Source: Kaistella carnis (GTDB lineage: Bacteria; Bacteroidota; Bacteroidia; Flavobacteriales; Weeksellaceae). From it: a DNA stretch of 64,000 bases. Position numbers and translations under genes: made by a program. Position 1 is the stretch's first letter. Every line of letters begins with the position of its first letter. Shown piece after piece: positions 26,589 to 36,211 of the stretch. The notes beneath the pieces were generated by a model. The model saw only the letters and a list, made by a program, of their open reading frames with translations, did not search any database and was not told where the DNA came from. Location: the NCBI RefSeq assembly GCF_003860585.1, contig NZ_CP034159.1, positions 62,001 through 126,000 on the forward strand. The letters are read 5' to 3'.

Positions 26589-29504
26589 ATGAAGAAAATA
26601 ATAACAACCTTAACCTTCATCGGCGCACTTACCATGAGCAACGCACAGCAATTTGAAACGACGAAAATAACCGATAAATCAGGTTACCAATACGAAACCG
26701 TCACCAATGATAAAACCGGAGTTAGAGTTTATACCTTGAAAAATGGCCTAAAAGTTTTTCTTGCAAAAAACGATGACGCTCCAAAAATTCAAACCTACAT
26801 TCCCGTAAGAACAGGAAGTAACAATGATCCTGCAGACAACACGGGTCTTGCCCATTACCTGGAACACATGATGTTTAAAGGAACATCAAAAATAGGCACT
26901 GCCAACTGGGCGAAAGAAAAACCACTTTTGGAAGAGATTTCCAGCTTGTACGAACAGCATAAAGCGGAACAGGATCCGGAGAAAAAGAAAGCACTTTACA
27001 AAAAAATTGATGAAATTTCCCAGGACGCAAGTAAATACGCGATTGCCAATGAATATGACAAAGCGATTTCTTCCCTTGGAGCTTCGGGAACCAACGCCCA
27101 CACGTGGTTAGATGAAACTGTTTACAAAAATAATATTCCCAATAATGAACTTGAGAAATGGTTAAAAGTTGAAAAAGAACGATTTTCTGAATTAACTTTA
27201 AGATTATTTCACACCGAATTAGAAGCCGTTTACGAAGAATTTAACCGTGCTCAGGATAATGACAGTCGTTTAGTAAACTATGAGTTGATGGATGCTCTTT
27301 TTCCAAAACATCCAAATGGGCAGCAAACAACGATCGGAAAATCGGAACATTTAAAAAATCCCTCCATGGTCGCGATTCACAAATATTTCGACGAATATTA
27401 CGTGCCGAATAATTATGCAATGGTTTTAGTTGGAGATCTTGATTTCGACAAAACCATCAAATTGATTGATCAGTATTTTGGCGATTTTAAATACAAAGAA
27501 TTGCCTAAGAAAGAAGTTATTACGGAAGAACCGATGACTGAAATTGTCGAAAGAACAGTGAAAAGTCCTTCTACAGAGCGTTTACAACTGGCGTGGAGAA
27601 CCGATTCTTACGGCACCGAAAATGCGAGACTTGCTGAAATTGTGGGTAATATTTTAACAAACTCCGGAGATTCCGGTTTGATGGATACTAAAATTAACCA
27701 AACTCAGAAAGCTTTACGTGCAGTGGCATACGAATCAGCTTTCAAAAATTACGGAAGTTTTTCGATGATCATTGTTCCGAAAAATGACCAGACTTTGGAT
27801 GATGCTAAGAAATTATTACTCGAACAAATTGATTTGGTGAAGAAAGGAGAGTTTCAGGAATGGCTTATTCCGGCGATCATTAATGATATGAAAATCCAGC
27901 GCATGAAAACCCTCGAAACGGCAGATGGACTGGCAACTTCGCTTTATGGAACGTACATTAACGGCAGAACCTGGGAGCAGGAACTGAATGAAATTAATGA
28001 ATACGAAAAAATTACCAAAGCAGATGTGGTGAAGTTTGCGAATGATTTCTTTAAAGATAATTATGTTGTCATTAAAAAAGAAAAAGGCGTTAACGATAAA
28101 TTAGTACGCGTTGAAAATCCGGGAATTACACCGATCAAATTGAACAGAGAAGAGCAATCTCCTTTTTTGAAAAGTATTTTAGCAGAGAAATCTTCGGATA
28201 TTAAACCGGAATTTGTAGATTTTTCAAAAGCCATTAAAACCGATAAAATTGGCGATAAGAAGGCGAGTTTTGTAAAAAATAAATACAATGACATTGCAGA
28301 AGTTTATTTTATTTTCCCTTTCGGAAGTGATCATGATAAACATCTTGGCTTAGCAACAGAAGTTCTTCAATATTTGGGAACCGATACGATGAGTGATGAG
28401 GAGCTGAAAAAGGAATTCTACAAACTGGGGATTTCAAATAACTTCCGAACATCTCAGGACCAGTTGCGTATTTCGCTGAGCGGACTGGAAGAGAATATGC
28501 CAAAAGCAATTGCGTTACTTAAAAACTGGATGCAAAATGCAAAACCCGATCAGGCGATTTATGTAAAGAACGTAAATACCATTTTGGAAAGTCGGGAAGT
28601 GGCGAAAAAAGACAAAGGCCGTATCATGGCTGCTCTGAGCAACTACGCAAAATATGGTAAAGATTCCAGATTTACAGATGTGCTTTCAAAGAAAGAGTTA
28701 GAGTCCATAAATTCGGTAGAGATGACGGATAAAATTAAAAACCTACTGAAAATGCCGTATGAAATCTTTTTTTACGGACAAGACTTTAAGGCATTTACGC
28801 AATATGCAAAACCATTTGTAGAAAAGGAAACCTTGAAAGTACCTTCAAAGAAAATTTATCCGGAACCGGCAACGGAAGGAAAAGTGTACTTTACCAATTA
28901 TGATATGGTACAGACTGAAATGAGTAGAATTGCAAAAGGCCCGAATGTAAATCTGAAAAATTTCGGGAAAATTAATGTGTTTAATGAATATTTTGGTCGG
29001 GGATTATCATCAATCGTTTTCCAGGAAATTCGGGAGAGTAAGAGTTTGGCGTATTCGGCGTATGTTTCTTATGCTGCAAACGGCGAGTTGAATCATCCGG
29101 ATTATGTGACCACGTACATTGGAACGCAGGCAAATAAATTACCGCAAGCTGTAAATGCAATGGATGAATTAATGGCAGAGCTGCCTCAAATTCCAGCACA
29201 GTTTGACAATGCTAAAAATGCGGCTTTAAAGCAGATTTCCGCTGGAAGAGTCAACAGAACCAACATCTATTTTAATCTTTTAAATTTAAGAAAACTGGGA
29301 ATAGACTATGATTTGCGAAAAGATATTTATGAAGAAATACAAAAATTGACTTTGGCAGATCTGACGGATTTCTACAATTCTGAAATGAAACCGATGAAAT
29401 ATAATACAGCGATCATCGGCAAAAAGGAGAATTTGGATATGGCTGCACTCAATAAAATGGGAGAATTTCAGGAAGTTTCTTTAGAGGAAATTTTCGGATA
29501 TTAA
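26589..29504 (+). CDS. M16-family zinc metallopeptidase (two-domain, secreted)
   Basis: The start was placed at ATG 26589 because it gives a signal peptide (KKIITTLTFIGALTMSNAQ); an upstream in-frame start would add 19 unlikely residues. The 971-residue protein has the inverted zinc motif HYLEHMMFKG near residue 80 (HxxEH), with the downstream acidic ligand in ELEAVYEEFNRAQ. Two M16 halves follow, with a typical R/Y region (GRGLSSIVFQEIRESKSLAYSAY) in the C-terminal half. It probably degrades peptides in the periplasm. A strong terminator follows. Confidence 0.92.
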   Translation: MKKIITTLTFIGALTMSNAQQFETTKITDKSGYQYETVTNDKTGVRVYTLKNGLKVFLAKNDDAPKIQTYIPVRTGSNNDPADNTGLAHYLEHMMFKGTSKIGTANWAKEKPLLEEISSLYEQHKAEQDPEKKKALYKKIDEISQDASKYAIANEYDKAISSLGASGTNAHTWLDETVYKNNIPNNELEKWLKVEKERFSELTLRLFHTELEAVYEEFNRAQDNDSRLVNYELMDALFPKHPNGQQTTIGKSEHLKNPSMVAIHKYFDEYYVPNNYAMVLVGDLDFDKTIKLIDQYFGDFKYKELPKKEVITEEPMTEIVERTVKSPSTERLQLAWRTDSYGTENARLAEIVGNILTNSGDSGLMDTKINQTQKALRAVAYESAFKNYGSFSMIIVPKNDQTLDDAKKLLLEQIDLVKKGEFQEWLIPAIINDMKIQRMKTLETADGLATSLYGTYINGRTWEQELNEINEYEKITKADVVKFANDFFKDNYVVIKKEKGVNDKLVRVENPGITPIKLNREEQSPFLKSILAEKSSDIKPEFVDFSKAIKTDKIGDKKASFVKNKYNDIAEVYFIFPFGSDHDKHLGLATEVLQYLGTDTMSDEELKKEFYKLGISNNFRTSQDQLRISLSGLEENMPKAIALLKNWMQNAKPDQAIYVKNVNTILESREVAKKDKGRIMAALSNYAKYGKDSRFTDVLSKKELESINSVEMTDKIKNLLKMPYEIFFYGQDFKAFTQYAKPFVEKETLKVPSKKIYPEPATEGKVYFTNYDMVQTEMSRIAKGPNVNLKNFGKINVFNEYFGRGLSSIVFQEIRESKSLAYSAYVSYAANGELNHPDYVTTYIGTQANKLPQAVNAMDELMAELPQIPAQFDNAKNAALKQISAGRVNRTNIYFNLLNLRKLGIDYDLRKDIYEEIQKLTLADLTDFYNSEMKPMKYNTAIIGKKENLDMAALNKMGEFQEVSLEEIFGY

Positions 29505-29532
29505 TTATTTCATCTCACTTCATTTTACAAGT

Positions 29533-29560
29533 AACCACACCTTTTTGGGTGTGGTTTTTT
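29533..29560 (+). terminator. Intrinsic terminator after the M16 peptidase
   Basis: AACCACACC pairs with GGTGTGGTT, followed by T residues. Confidence 0.85.
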
Positions 29561-29676
29561 ATAACACTAATTGATAAAGGGGTGATTGCAATAGAAAATA
29601 GGGTGTATTCTACTAATTTTAATCAATTAAAATATCGCACATTTGCAATGCAATACATAAGAGTAAACAACTATTT

Positions 29677-29684
29677 TATATTTG
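29677..29684 (+). promoter_or_regulatory. -7 box of a possible very short transcript
   Basis: TATATTTG matches TAnnTTTG exactly. No gene follows; a terminator lies only about 30 bases downstream. The TTTG at 29642 is too far away to serve as a normal -33 element. Confidence 0.35.
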
Positions 29685-29712
29685 CAAAAAACTAATAACG
29701 GTGAAAACCTCT

Positions 29713-29739
29713 ATTCCGGAACTTGTTCCGGAATTTTTT
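29713..29739 (+). terminator. Intrinsic terminator without an obvious gene
   Basis: ATTCCGGAAC and GTTCCGGAAT form a perfect 10-bp stem with a 2-base loop, then TTTTT. Within the 423-base gap between the M16 and S46 genes there is no open frame that this would serve. Confidence 0.6.
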
Positions 29740-29878
29740 ATTAAATTTCTATAAGCTTTCGTAAATCCCTCATTTAAATTTTTCTTTCTGCCCCGTTATA
29801 TGGGTCTTTTGCTCAATTCTTAATTTGTTGCTGATTTATAGGATATTAATAATGCAGATTAAAATTACTTAACGATAT

Positions 29879-29908
29879 AAAAAAAACGCACCCGAAGGCG
29901 CGTTTTTC
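29879..29908 (-). terminator. Terminator of the S46 peptidase gene
   Basis: AAAAACGC and GCGTTTTT flank a CCGAAGG core, with A and T runs on both sides. It lies 20 bases beyond the stop of the minus-strand S46 gene. Confidence 0.7.
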
Positions 29909-29927
29909 AAATAATATATTACACTGT

Positions 29928-32069
29928 TTATTTGACTATTTTCATTTCTTTCAACAGCCATTTTGCATCGGCATATTTATCAACAATGAATAAAATATAT
30001 TTGGTATCTACCATTATATTTCTGCTAAAACGAGGATCGAAATTAATGTCGCTCATTGTTCCTTCCCACTGGCGGTCGAAATTTAGACCGATCAGATTTC
30101 CATTCGCATCCAACGCTGGACTCCCGGAGTTTCCACCTGTCGTGTGATTAGTTGCCGTAAAGTTTACAGGAACATCACCGGTTTTGTCTTTGTAAATTCC
30201 GTAATCTTTGGTATTGTAAATATTAACCAGTTTTTTCGGAACATCAAATTCATAATCGCCCGGAATATATTTTTCCATCACTCCCGCCAAATGGGTTTGG
30301 TAACCGTAATAAACAGCATCCTTCGGATTAGATCCTTTCACCTGTCCGTAAGTTACACGCAAAGTAGAATTCGCATCTGGGAAGAATTTGCGGTCTTTGT
30401 CGGTCTCCATTTGCTGCGCCATAAATTTCTTTTGCAACACATCGATCTGGGACTGAAGTTCTGCATATTTACCCTCTGTTTTGGTCAGATACGTGTTTTT
30501 AATTGCAGCGGTCCATTGAATAATTGGATCGTTTTTCAGATTCTTGATGAGCTCTGCCGGATTTGCAAAAACTTTATCAATATCAGAAATCGCAGTTGCG
30601 CCATTCATCATTCCTCTTCCGGTAACGACTGATTTTTTTGACCAGTTTTCTACAGTATCCAGATTTTTATCCGCATCTTTTAACTGACTGAAATTTGCAG
30701 GAAGAAATTGCTCCGGTGTTTTATTGGCATAAAGAGCGAGCAATTGCGCAGTTACTTTCGCATCAAGTTCGCCACTGTAATCTTTGTAAGTAGAAGTTAA
30801 TCTGTTTTTGAATGCACTTAAATTTTGATCATTAATTTTACCTTCCTCATAACTTTGCATGAAATTCAGATACTGATTTGCCAATGATAATGTTTCAGCG
30901 TTTCTCATCACCTCTGAATAATAAGAGCGGTTCAGCGCATACGGAGCTTGTTCGGTATACAATTGATTAAGCTGATCGATCGTCGGTTTAATGTTTGGAT
31001 TTTTTGCAATTAAAGTTTGCTCATAGACTTTCTTTTTTCCAACAGCATCTGATTTTTTCAAACCTTCAACTTCACCGATCCATTTTTTCCAATAATTAGC
31101 AACAGAGGCGTATTTAGAAGCATATTTAATTCTGGTTTCATTATCGGTCCGCATTTTTTCATTCAAAGTTTTCAAAGCCACTTCACGAACACCGATCATT
31201 GCAGGATCAATTTCCGTCATGATTTTTTCCACTGCGATGGCCGGGAGATATTCCGTTGTTCTGCCTGGAAATCCAAATACAAAAGTGAAATCATTCTCTT
31301 GTTTATCTTTAATGGAAACGGGTAGAAAATATTTCGGTTTGTAAGGAATGTTATCTTTCGAATATTCTGCTGGCTTGTTATTTTTATCAGCGTAGATTCT
31401 AAACATAGAGAAATCACCGGTATGACGAGGCCAAACCCAATTGTCTGTATCGGAACCAAATTTACCGATTGAACTTGGTGGTGCGCCAACCAAACGGATG
31501 TCTTTATACGTTTCGATAATATACGCGTAATATTTATTTCCGTAATATACCGGTTTGATGACCACTTTTTGCCAGTCTTCCAATTTGAAACCAGCTTTCA
31601 CTTTTTCAATATTGGCATTAATTGCAGCTTGGCTTGCTTTGTCATCTAGGTTTTGAGTGCCTGCCAGAACCTGACCTGTTACTTCCTTAATATCAGCGAT
31701 AAAATCAACCGTTACGCCGGGATTCGCCAATTCACCATTCATATCTTTAGCCCAGAAACCATCGCTTAAATAATCATTTTTAACAGAAGAATGTCCTTGA
31801 ATGATTCCGTAACCACAGTGGTGATTTGTTAACAGCAAACCTTGGGGTGAGATAATTTCTGCAGTACAACCGCCATTAAACTGGACCACTGCATCTTTAA
31901 TACTCGGTTTTGAAGGGTCAAAAATATCTTTCGCAGAGATTTTCATTCCCAAATCTTTCATTTCCTTTTCATTAAGTTCCGTGGGAATCCACATGCCGCC
32001 ATACTGTTGGCCGAAAGCCATGACCGCCGGAAAAAGTATTGCCGACAGCAATATGTTTTTTCTATTCAT
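29928..32069 (-). CDS. S46-family dipeptidyl-peptidase, DPP11-type (Asp/Glu-specific)
   Basis: A 713-residue protein with a signal peptide (ILLSAILFPAVMAFGQ). The chymotrypsin-like half has LLTNHHCGYG (His near 84), and the catalytic serine is in GGNSGSPALD (S648). Exactly 18 residues later comes R666 in LNFDRQWEG. In the S46 family this position is Arg in DPP11 (cuts after acidic P1 residues) and Gly in DPP7, so this copy should be DPP11-like. It works in the periplasm, turning oligopeptides into dipeptides for amino-acid use. It has its own terminator and is probably monocistronic. Confidence 0.9.
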   Translation of the reverse strand: MNRKNILLSAILFPAVMAFGQQYGGMWIPTELNEKEMKDLGMKISAKDIFDPSKPSIKDAVVQFNGGCTAEIISPQGLLLTNHHCGYGIIQGHSSVKNDYLSDGFWAKDMNGELANPGVTVDFIADIKEVTGQVLAGTQNLDDKASQAAINANIEKVKAGFKLEDWQKVVIKPVYYGNKYYAYIIETYKDIRLVGAPPSSIGKFGSDTDNWVWPRHTGDFSMFRIYADKNNKPAEYSKDNIPYKPKYFLPVSIKDKQENDFTFVFGFPGRTTEYLPAIAVEKIMTEIDPAMIGVREVALKTLNEKMRTDNETRIKYASKYASVANYWKKWIGEVEGLKKSDAVGKKKVYEQTLIAKNPNIKPTIDQLNQLYTEQAPYALNRSYYSEVMRNAETLSLANQYLNFMQSYEEGKINDQNLSAFKNRLTSTYKDYSGELDAKVTAQLLALYANKTPEQFLPANFSQLKDADKNLDTVENWSKKSVVTGRGMMNGATAISDIDKVFANPAELIKNLKNDPIIQWTAAIKNTYLTKTEGKYAELQSQIDVLQKKFMAQQMETDKDRKFFPDANSTLRVTYGQVKGSNPKDAVYYGYQTHLAGVMEKYIPGDYEFDVPKKLVNIYNTKDYGIYKDKTGDVPVNFTATNHTTGGNSGSPALDANGNLIGLNFDRQWEGTMSDINFDPRFSRNIMVDTKYILFIVDKYADAKWLLKEMKIVK

Positions 32070-32288
32070 TTTTAAAAATTTGCCTAAAAATAAGAAAATT
32101 TAGCGAGAAGAGCTCACGCCGTTTTTGGAAGTTCTTGCTGTTCAGAAAAATAAGAGAAAATGGGGGTTATAAATCTTAACACAAAAACACTTAATTAATC
32201 ATCAAAATACCTCTTCTAGAATGAAAAAATTCTCTTTAAAAATTAAAAGAACCGAATTTTTAATTACTTTTAACTTAAAATAAAAAGT

Positions 32289-32708
32289 ATGGAACTTCAG
32301 GTGCAAATGCTCTATCTCTTTGTCTTAGCAATCCCGATCGCCTGTGTAGCGTGGACGGTTACGCATGAAGAAGTCTTCAAAGAACCCCGAACCTATTGCG
32401 CCACCAAATCTGAAAAATCGCAAAGTTTACTGGTGCGCAAATTCTACTATCTTTTTACCTGTGAATATTGTTTCAGCCATTATGTAACCGCAGTTTTTCT
32501 TATTATTACCAAATACAGAATTTTTTTTGAGGATTGGCGTGGATATCTAATTTCGTTTTTTGCCCTTGTTTTTATAGCCAATTTTTACATGACTATTTTC
32601 GGTTTGTTACGCCAAAATCTGAAAGCCGAGAAAATTGAAGCCAAATTAAAGGACAACGAATGGCATGAAGTAAAAGAGGAAATTGAAGCCAAAGCGAAAG
32701 ATAAATAA
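32289..32708 (+). CDS. Small membrane protein, unknown function
   Basis: A 139-residue protein with about three hydrophobic segments (LYLFVLAIPIACVAW, YVTAVFLIITKY, YLISFFALVFIANFYMTIF) and a charged C-terminal tail rich in K and E. FTCEYCFSHY between segments contains a CxxC pair. No family is assigned with confidence. It ends 7 bases before the convergent esterase gene. Confidence 0.7.
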   Translation: MELQVQMLYLFVLAIPIACVAWTVTHEEVFKEPRTYCATKSEKSQSLLVRKFYYLFTCEYCFSHYVTAVFLIITKYRIFFEDWRGYLISFFALVFIANFYMTIFGLLRQNLKAEKIEAKLKDNEWHEVKEEIEAKAKDK

Positions 32709-32715
32709 ATCAGCT

Positions 32716-33852
32716 CTAAGTTTCGCTCGTTTCATTTTTATTGATTTCAGCACGTTGTGAAAGTTCTTTTGGATCATCTTCAGTGTCATAATAAAGCCAC
32801 TCTATCGCTCGCGGAAATTCCTGAGACCAGTAAAACTCCTGATGCTGACCGTCCGGATTTATGCTTCTTCTTATTTCAAACTGAATAGAATGTGTGTTTT
32901 CAAAGGCTTCCAACTGCTGTTCGAAAAGGTGAATTCTTTCCGTCATTTCCGAACCTTCCTGCTCACCGCCGTACAGATAAACTTTAATATCGTACGGATT
33001 TTTAAAGTTCATCTGCGGAAAATTATAATCCGGATTTAGCCAAAGTGAAGGGGAAAAAATCATCAGTTTAGAATACACTTCCGGATACAGAAAACCACTG
33101 TAAATACTGATCAAACCACCTAAAGAACTGCCGCCAATTCCCGTATATTCCCGTTCAGATTTCGTGCGGTAAACGGAATCAACGTAAGGTTTTAGGGTAT
33201 CGGCCAAAAAGCGGATATATTTTTTGCCCTCCGCATTTTGAACAATTGAATTATAATCCAAAACATATTCTTTATTCCGGTCTTCGCTACCGTTTTCTAT
33301 CGCAATAATTATGATATCACCCCGTCCGTATTCTGCTAAGATCGACATTTTCTTATCGATTTCCCAGTTTCCAAAAGCGGAACCTTCATTAAAAAGATTT
33401 TGGGCATCATGCAAGTATAAAACAGGATAAGAATCAGAACTTTGATGGTAATTGTGCGGCAGAAGTGCCCAAATTTTACGCGTTTTATTGAGTTGGGGAA
33501 TAAAGAATTTTTCAGATATAATTTCAACAACAGGATAAAATTCTTCCTTAAATGGAGCCCAGTTCAGACGCCATTTCTTCACAATATCTTTGGTTTCTAG
33601 TTTCTTTTTATTGACTTTTCTGTTGGGTGTAATATTTCCAAAACGATCTATTTCGACATTTTCCCAACCGCCGCGCGTAAATTTGTATTCAATCAAGTCC
33701 GGTAGTTGCTCATTATTAATTTCAATAAAATAGGTATTTGGAGAAATTTCTTTCAACTCAAAATTTAGATCTCTGGGATTCCATTTATTAAAATTCCCCG
33801 TGATGTAAACCGGCCGGGCATCTTCTTCGCTTGATTTTAAAGTAAACCTCAT
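32716..33852 (-). CDS. Esterase (enterochelin-esterase-like alpha/beta-hydrolase) with N-terminal CBM48-like domain
   Basis: A 378-residue protein. Residues ~1-90 look like a CBM48/glycogen-binding beta sandwich (VYITGNFNKWNPRDL). The C-terminal ~250 residues are a putative esterase (Fes/esterase D type): YPVLYLHDAQNLF, GIGGSSLGGLISIYSG with the nucleophile Ser, SPSLWLNPDY, and HQEFYWSQEF with the candidate His. No signal peptide is seen. It is divergent from glgB-glgA, and the CBM-like domain suggests a carbohydrate ester substrate, but this is uncertain. Confidence 0.8.
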   Translation of the reverse strand: MRFTLKSSEEDARPVYITGNFNKWNPRDLNFELKEISPNTYFIEINNEQLPDLIEYKFTRGGWENVEIDRFGNITPNRKVNKKKLETKDIVKKWRLNWAPFKEEFYPVVEIISEKFFIPQLNKTRKIWALLPHNYHQSSDSYPVLYLHDAQNLFNEGSAFGNWEIDKKMSILAEYGRGDIIIIAIENGSEDRNKEYVLDYNSIVQNAEGKKYIRFLADTLKPYVDSVYRTKSEREYTGIGGSSLGGLISIYSGFLYPEVYSKLMIFSPSLWLNPDYNFPQMNFKNPYDIKVYLYGGEQEGSEMTERIHLFEQQLEAFENTHSIQFEIRRSINPDGQHQEFYWSQEFPRAIEWLYYDTEDDPKELSQRAEINKNETSET

Positions 33853-34105
33853 GGGGATATAACTGTGATTTTTAAAAAGTTAAAAGTAATAAAATTATTG
33901 AAAGTAAAATTTCACCAACAGGAATCGGTGATCCTATTTTTGATCTGCGTGATGATTATAAGCCTTCAATATTTAATGTTTATTTTATTTTTACGCCTGG
34001 ATCTGCAATGTTTTCTCATTATTTTAAATATATTTGAAGGAGAAATAGGCTGGCCGATTTTATAATTTCCATCCTTAAAATTGTCGCTTAGATAAATACG
34101 CTACT

Positions 34106-36103
34106 ATGGATAATGTCCTTCCTTATTCCTTATTTACCGAACATGATATTTATCTTTTTCGGGAAGGCAGTCACTACAAATTATACGAGAAATTTGGAGC
34201 TCATTCTGTTACCGTAAATGGGGTAGAGGGCGTTTATTTTTCCGTTTGGGCACCACATGCTAAGCAAGTTTCTGTGATCGGTGATTTTAATCAATGGCAT
34301 TCTGAAACCCATGTTCTATTTCCCCGCTGGGATGAGTCTGGAATTTGGGAAGGATTTATTTCCGGACTAAAATGGGGAGATGTTTACAAGTATGGAATAC
34401 GTACGAATAAAGATGTGTTATTGGAAAAAGGAGATCCCTTTGCCTTAAGCTGGGAGCAGAATTTACAGGCAGGCTCCTTAGTTTCAACTACTTGGTTTGA
34501 GTGGAATGACGGCGACTGGATGTCCGGAAGAGCAAAAAAGAATTCTCTGCAAGCTCCAATGGCGGTATACGAAATGCACCTTGCATCCTGGATGCGCGGT
34601 ACAGATGATCCAACGAAGTTTTTCTCTTACCGCGAAATCGCGGAGCGATTGGTTCCTTATATTAAAGAAATGGGTTTTACTCATGTAGAGTTCATGCCCG
34701 TGATGGAATATCCTTATGATCCAAGTTGGGGGTATCAAATTACCGGTTTTTTTGCGGCTACATCACGATTTGGCTCACCCCAGGATTTGATGTTTTTAAT
34801 CAATGAATTACACCGAAACGATATCGGAGTTCTCCTCGATTGGGTTCCTTCTCACTTTCCCGGAGACGCCAACGGTTTGCATTTTTTCGATGGTACTTTT
34901 CTTTATGAACATGAAGATCCCCGAAAAGGTTTTCATCCCGACTGGAAATCCTATATCTTTAACTATGGCAGACCCGAAGTGAAATCTTTCTTGATCAGTA
35001 ATGCCATGTTTTGGCTCGATCGCTATCATGCAGACGGACTTCGCGTAGATGCAGTAACATCTATGCTGCATTTGGATTATTCCCGTAATGAAGGCGAATG
35101 GGAACCGAATATTTATGGTGGAAATGTAAATCTGGAAGCCAAAAAGTTTCTTCAGGATTTTAATGTTGCAGTGTATAAAGAATTTCCTGATATCATAACC
35201 ATTGCTGAAGAAAGTTCAGATTTTCCTCTCCTAACGAAACCTGTTTACGACGGCGGAATTGGCTTCGGTATGAAATGGATGATGGGCTGGATGCACGATA
35301 CTTTGAAATATTTTAAAACAGATCCACAGGCCAGAAAGTTGGAACATAACAAATTGACTTTTGGGTCTATGTATGTTTTTAATGAAAACTATATGATGCC
35401 GCTGTCCCATGATGAGGTCGTTCATGGCAAAGCGAGTTTGATCTATAAAATGCCGGGCGACGAATGGCAGAAGTTTGCGAATCTCCGGGCTTTATATGCC
35501 TATATGTACACGCATCCTGGTGCGAAACTTTTATTTATGGGAAATGAATTTGCCCAAACGCACGAGTGGGATTTTACCAAAAGTCTCGATTGGCATTTGC
35601 TTGAATATCCCGTTCATGCCGGAATGAAGAAATTTGTAAAGGACCTCAATCATTTGTATCGAAAGGAAACAGGCCTTTATGAAAATAATTTTTCACCTGA
35701 TGGTTTTGAATGGGTTGAAGCCAATGACGACAACAATTCAGTTTTCATATATTTAAGGAAAGGAAAGCAGGCCGATGACGTTTTAATGGTGGTTTTAAAT
35801 TTAACGCCCCGGGTTTTTGACTATAAAATTGGGGTAAATGAAGGAACGAATTGGGATGTAATTCTTAATTCTGATGAAGAAAAGTATGCAGGAAGTGGGG
35901 TAGAAGCAGAAATTGTTGATGAAGAAGATGATGAATGGATGTACCGACCTAATGCGATTGTGTTAAAATTACCTCCTTTGGCTGCAGTTGTTTTAAAACA
36001 GAAAAGGGCACCAAACAAAGTGATCAGGAAAACAGTTGCGAAAGAAAAGTCTGCAAGACCGAAAACTGCTTCAAAATCCGCTGATAAAACAAAACCTGTT
36101 TAA
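34106..36103 (+). CDS. glgB: 1,4-alpha-glucan branching enzyme
   Basis: A 665-residue GH13 enzyme that adds alpha-1,6 branches to glycogen. A CBM48 domain (YFSVWAPHAKQVSVIGDFNQW) is followed by the catalytic barrel: VLLDWVPSHFP, GLRVDAVTSML (nucleophile Asp), IAEESSDFP (acid Glu), PLSHDEVVHGK (third Asp). The C-terminal ~25 residues are a K/A/S-rich tail. glgA follows after 108 bases, so the two are probably one operon; glgC is not in this window. Confidence 0.95.
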   Translation: MDNVLPYSLFTEHDIYLFREGSHYKLYEKFGAHSVTVNGVEGVYFSVWAPHAKQVSVIGDFNQWHSETHVLFPRWDESGIWEGFISGLKWGDVYKYGIRTNKDVLLEKGDPFALSWEQNLQAGSLVSTTWFEWNDGDWMSGRAKKNSLQAPMAVYEMHLASWMRGTDDPTKFFSYREIAERLVPYIKEMGFTHVEFMPVMEYPYDPSWGYQITGFFAATSRFGSPQDLMFLINELHRNDIGVLLDWVPSHFPGDANGLHFFDGTFLYEHEDPRKGFHPDWKSYIFNYGRPEVKSFLISNAMFWLDRYHADGLRVDAVTSMLHLDYSRNEGEWEPNIYGGNVNLEAKKFLQDFNVAVYKEFPDIITIAEESSDFPLLTKPVYDGGIGFGMKWMMGWMHDTLKYFKTDPQARKLEHNKLTFGSMYVFNENYMMPLSHDEVVHGKASLIYKMPGDEWQKFANLRALYAYMYTHPGAKLLFMGNEFAQTHEWDFTKSLDWHLLEYPVHAGMKKFVKDLNHLYRKETGLYENNFSPDGFEWVEANDDNNSVFIYLRKGKQADDVLMVVLNLTPRVFDYKIGVNEGTNWDVILNSDEEKYAGSGVEAEIVDEEDDEWMYRPNAIVLKLPPLAAVVLKQKRAPNKVIRKTVAKEKSARPKTASKSADKTKPV

Positions 36104-36211
36104 TCATTTGTCACCACGAAAAAGACTTCGGTGAGATCCAGTGTTGAAAAGAGGTAAACAAAGTTCAAACCTTAAAAATAGATAGCGAACAATACAAATT
36201 TTGAATGATAT

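Noticed and set aside
29928..30632. Plus-strand frames opposite the S46 gene
   Set aside because: They are shadows of the well-supported S46 peptidase.
33880..34033. Protein-like frame (PIFDLRDDYKPSIFNVYF) between the esterase and glgB
   Set aside because: It has no start codon, is short, and another frame across the same bases is also open; chance or a very old remnant cannot be separated.
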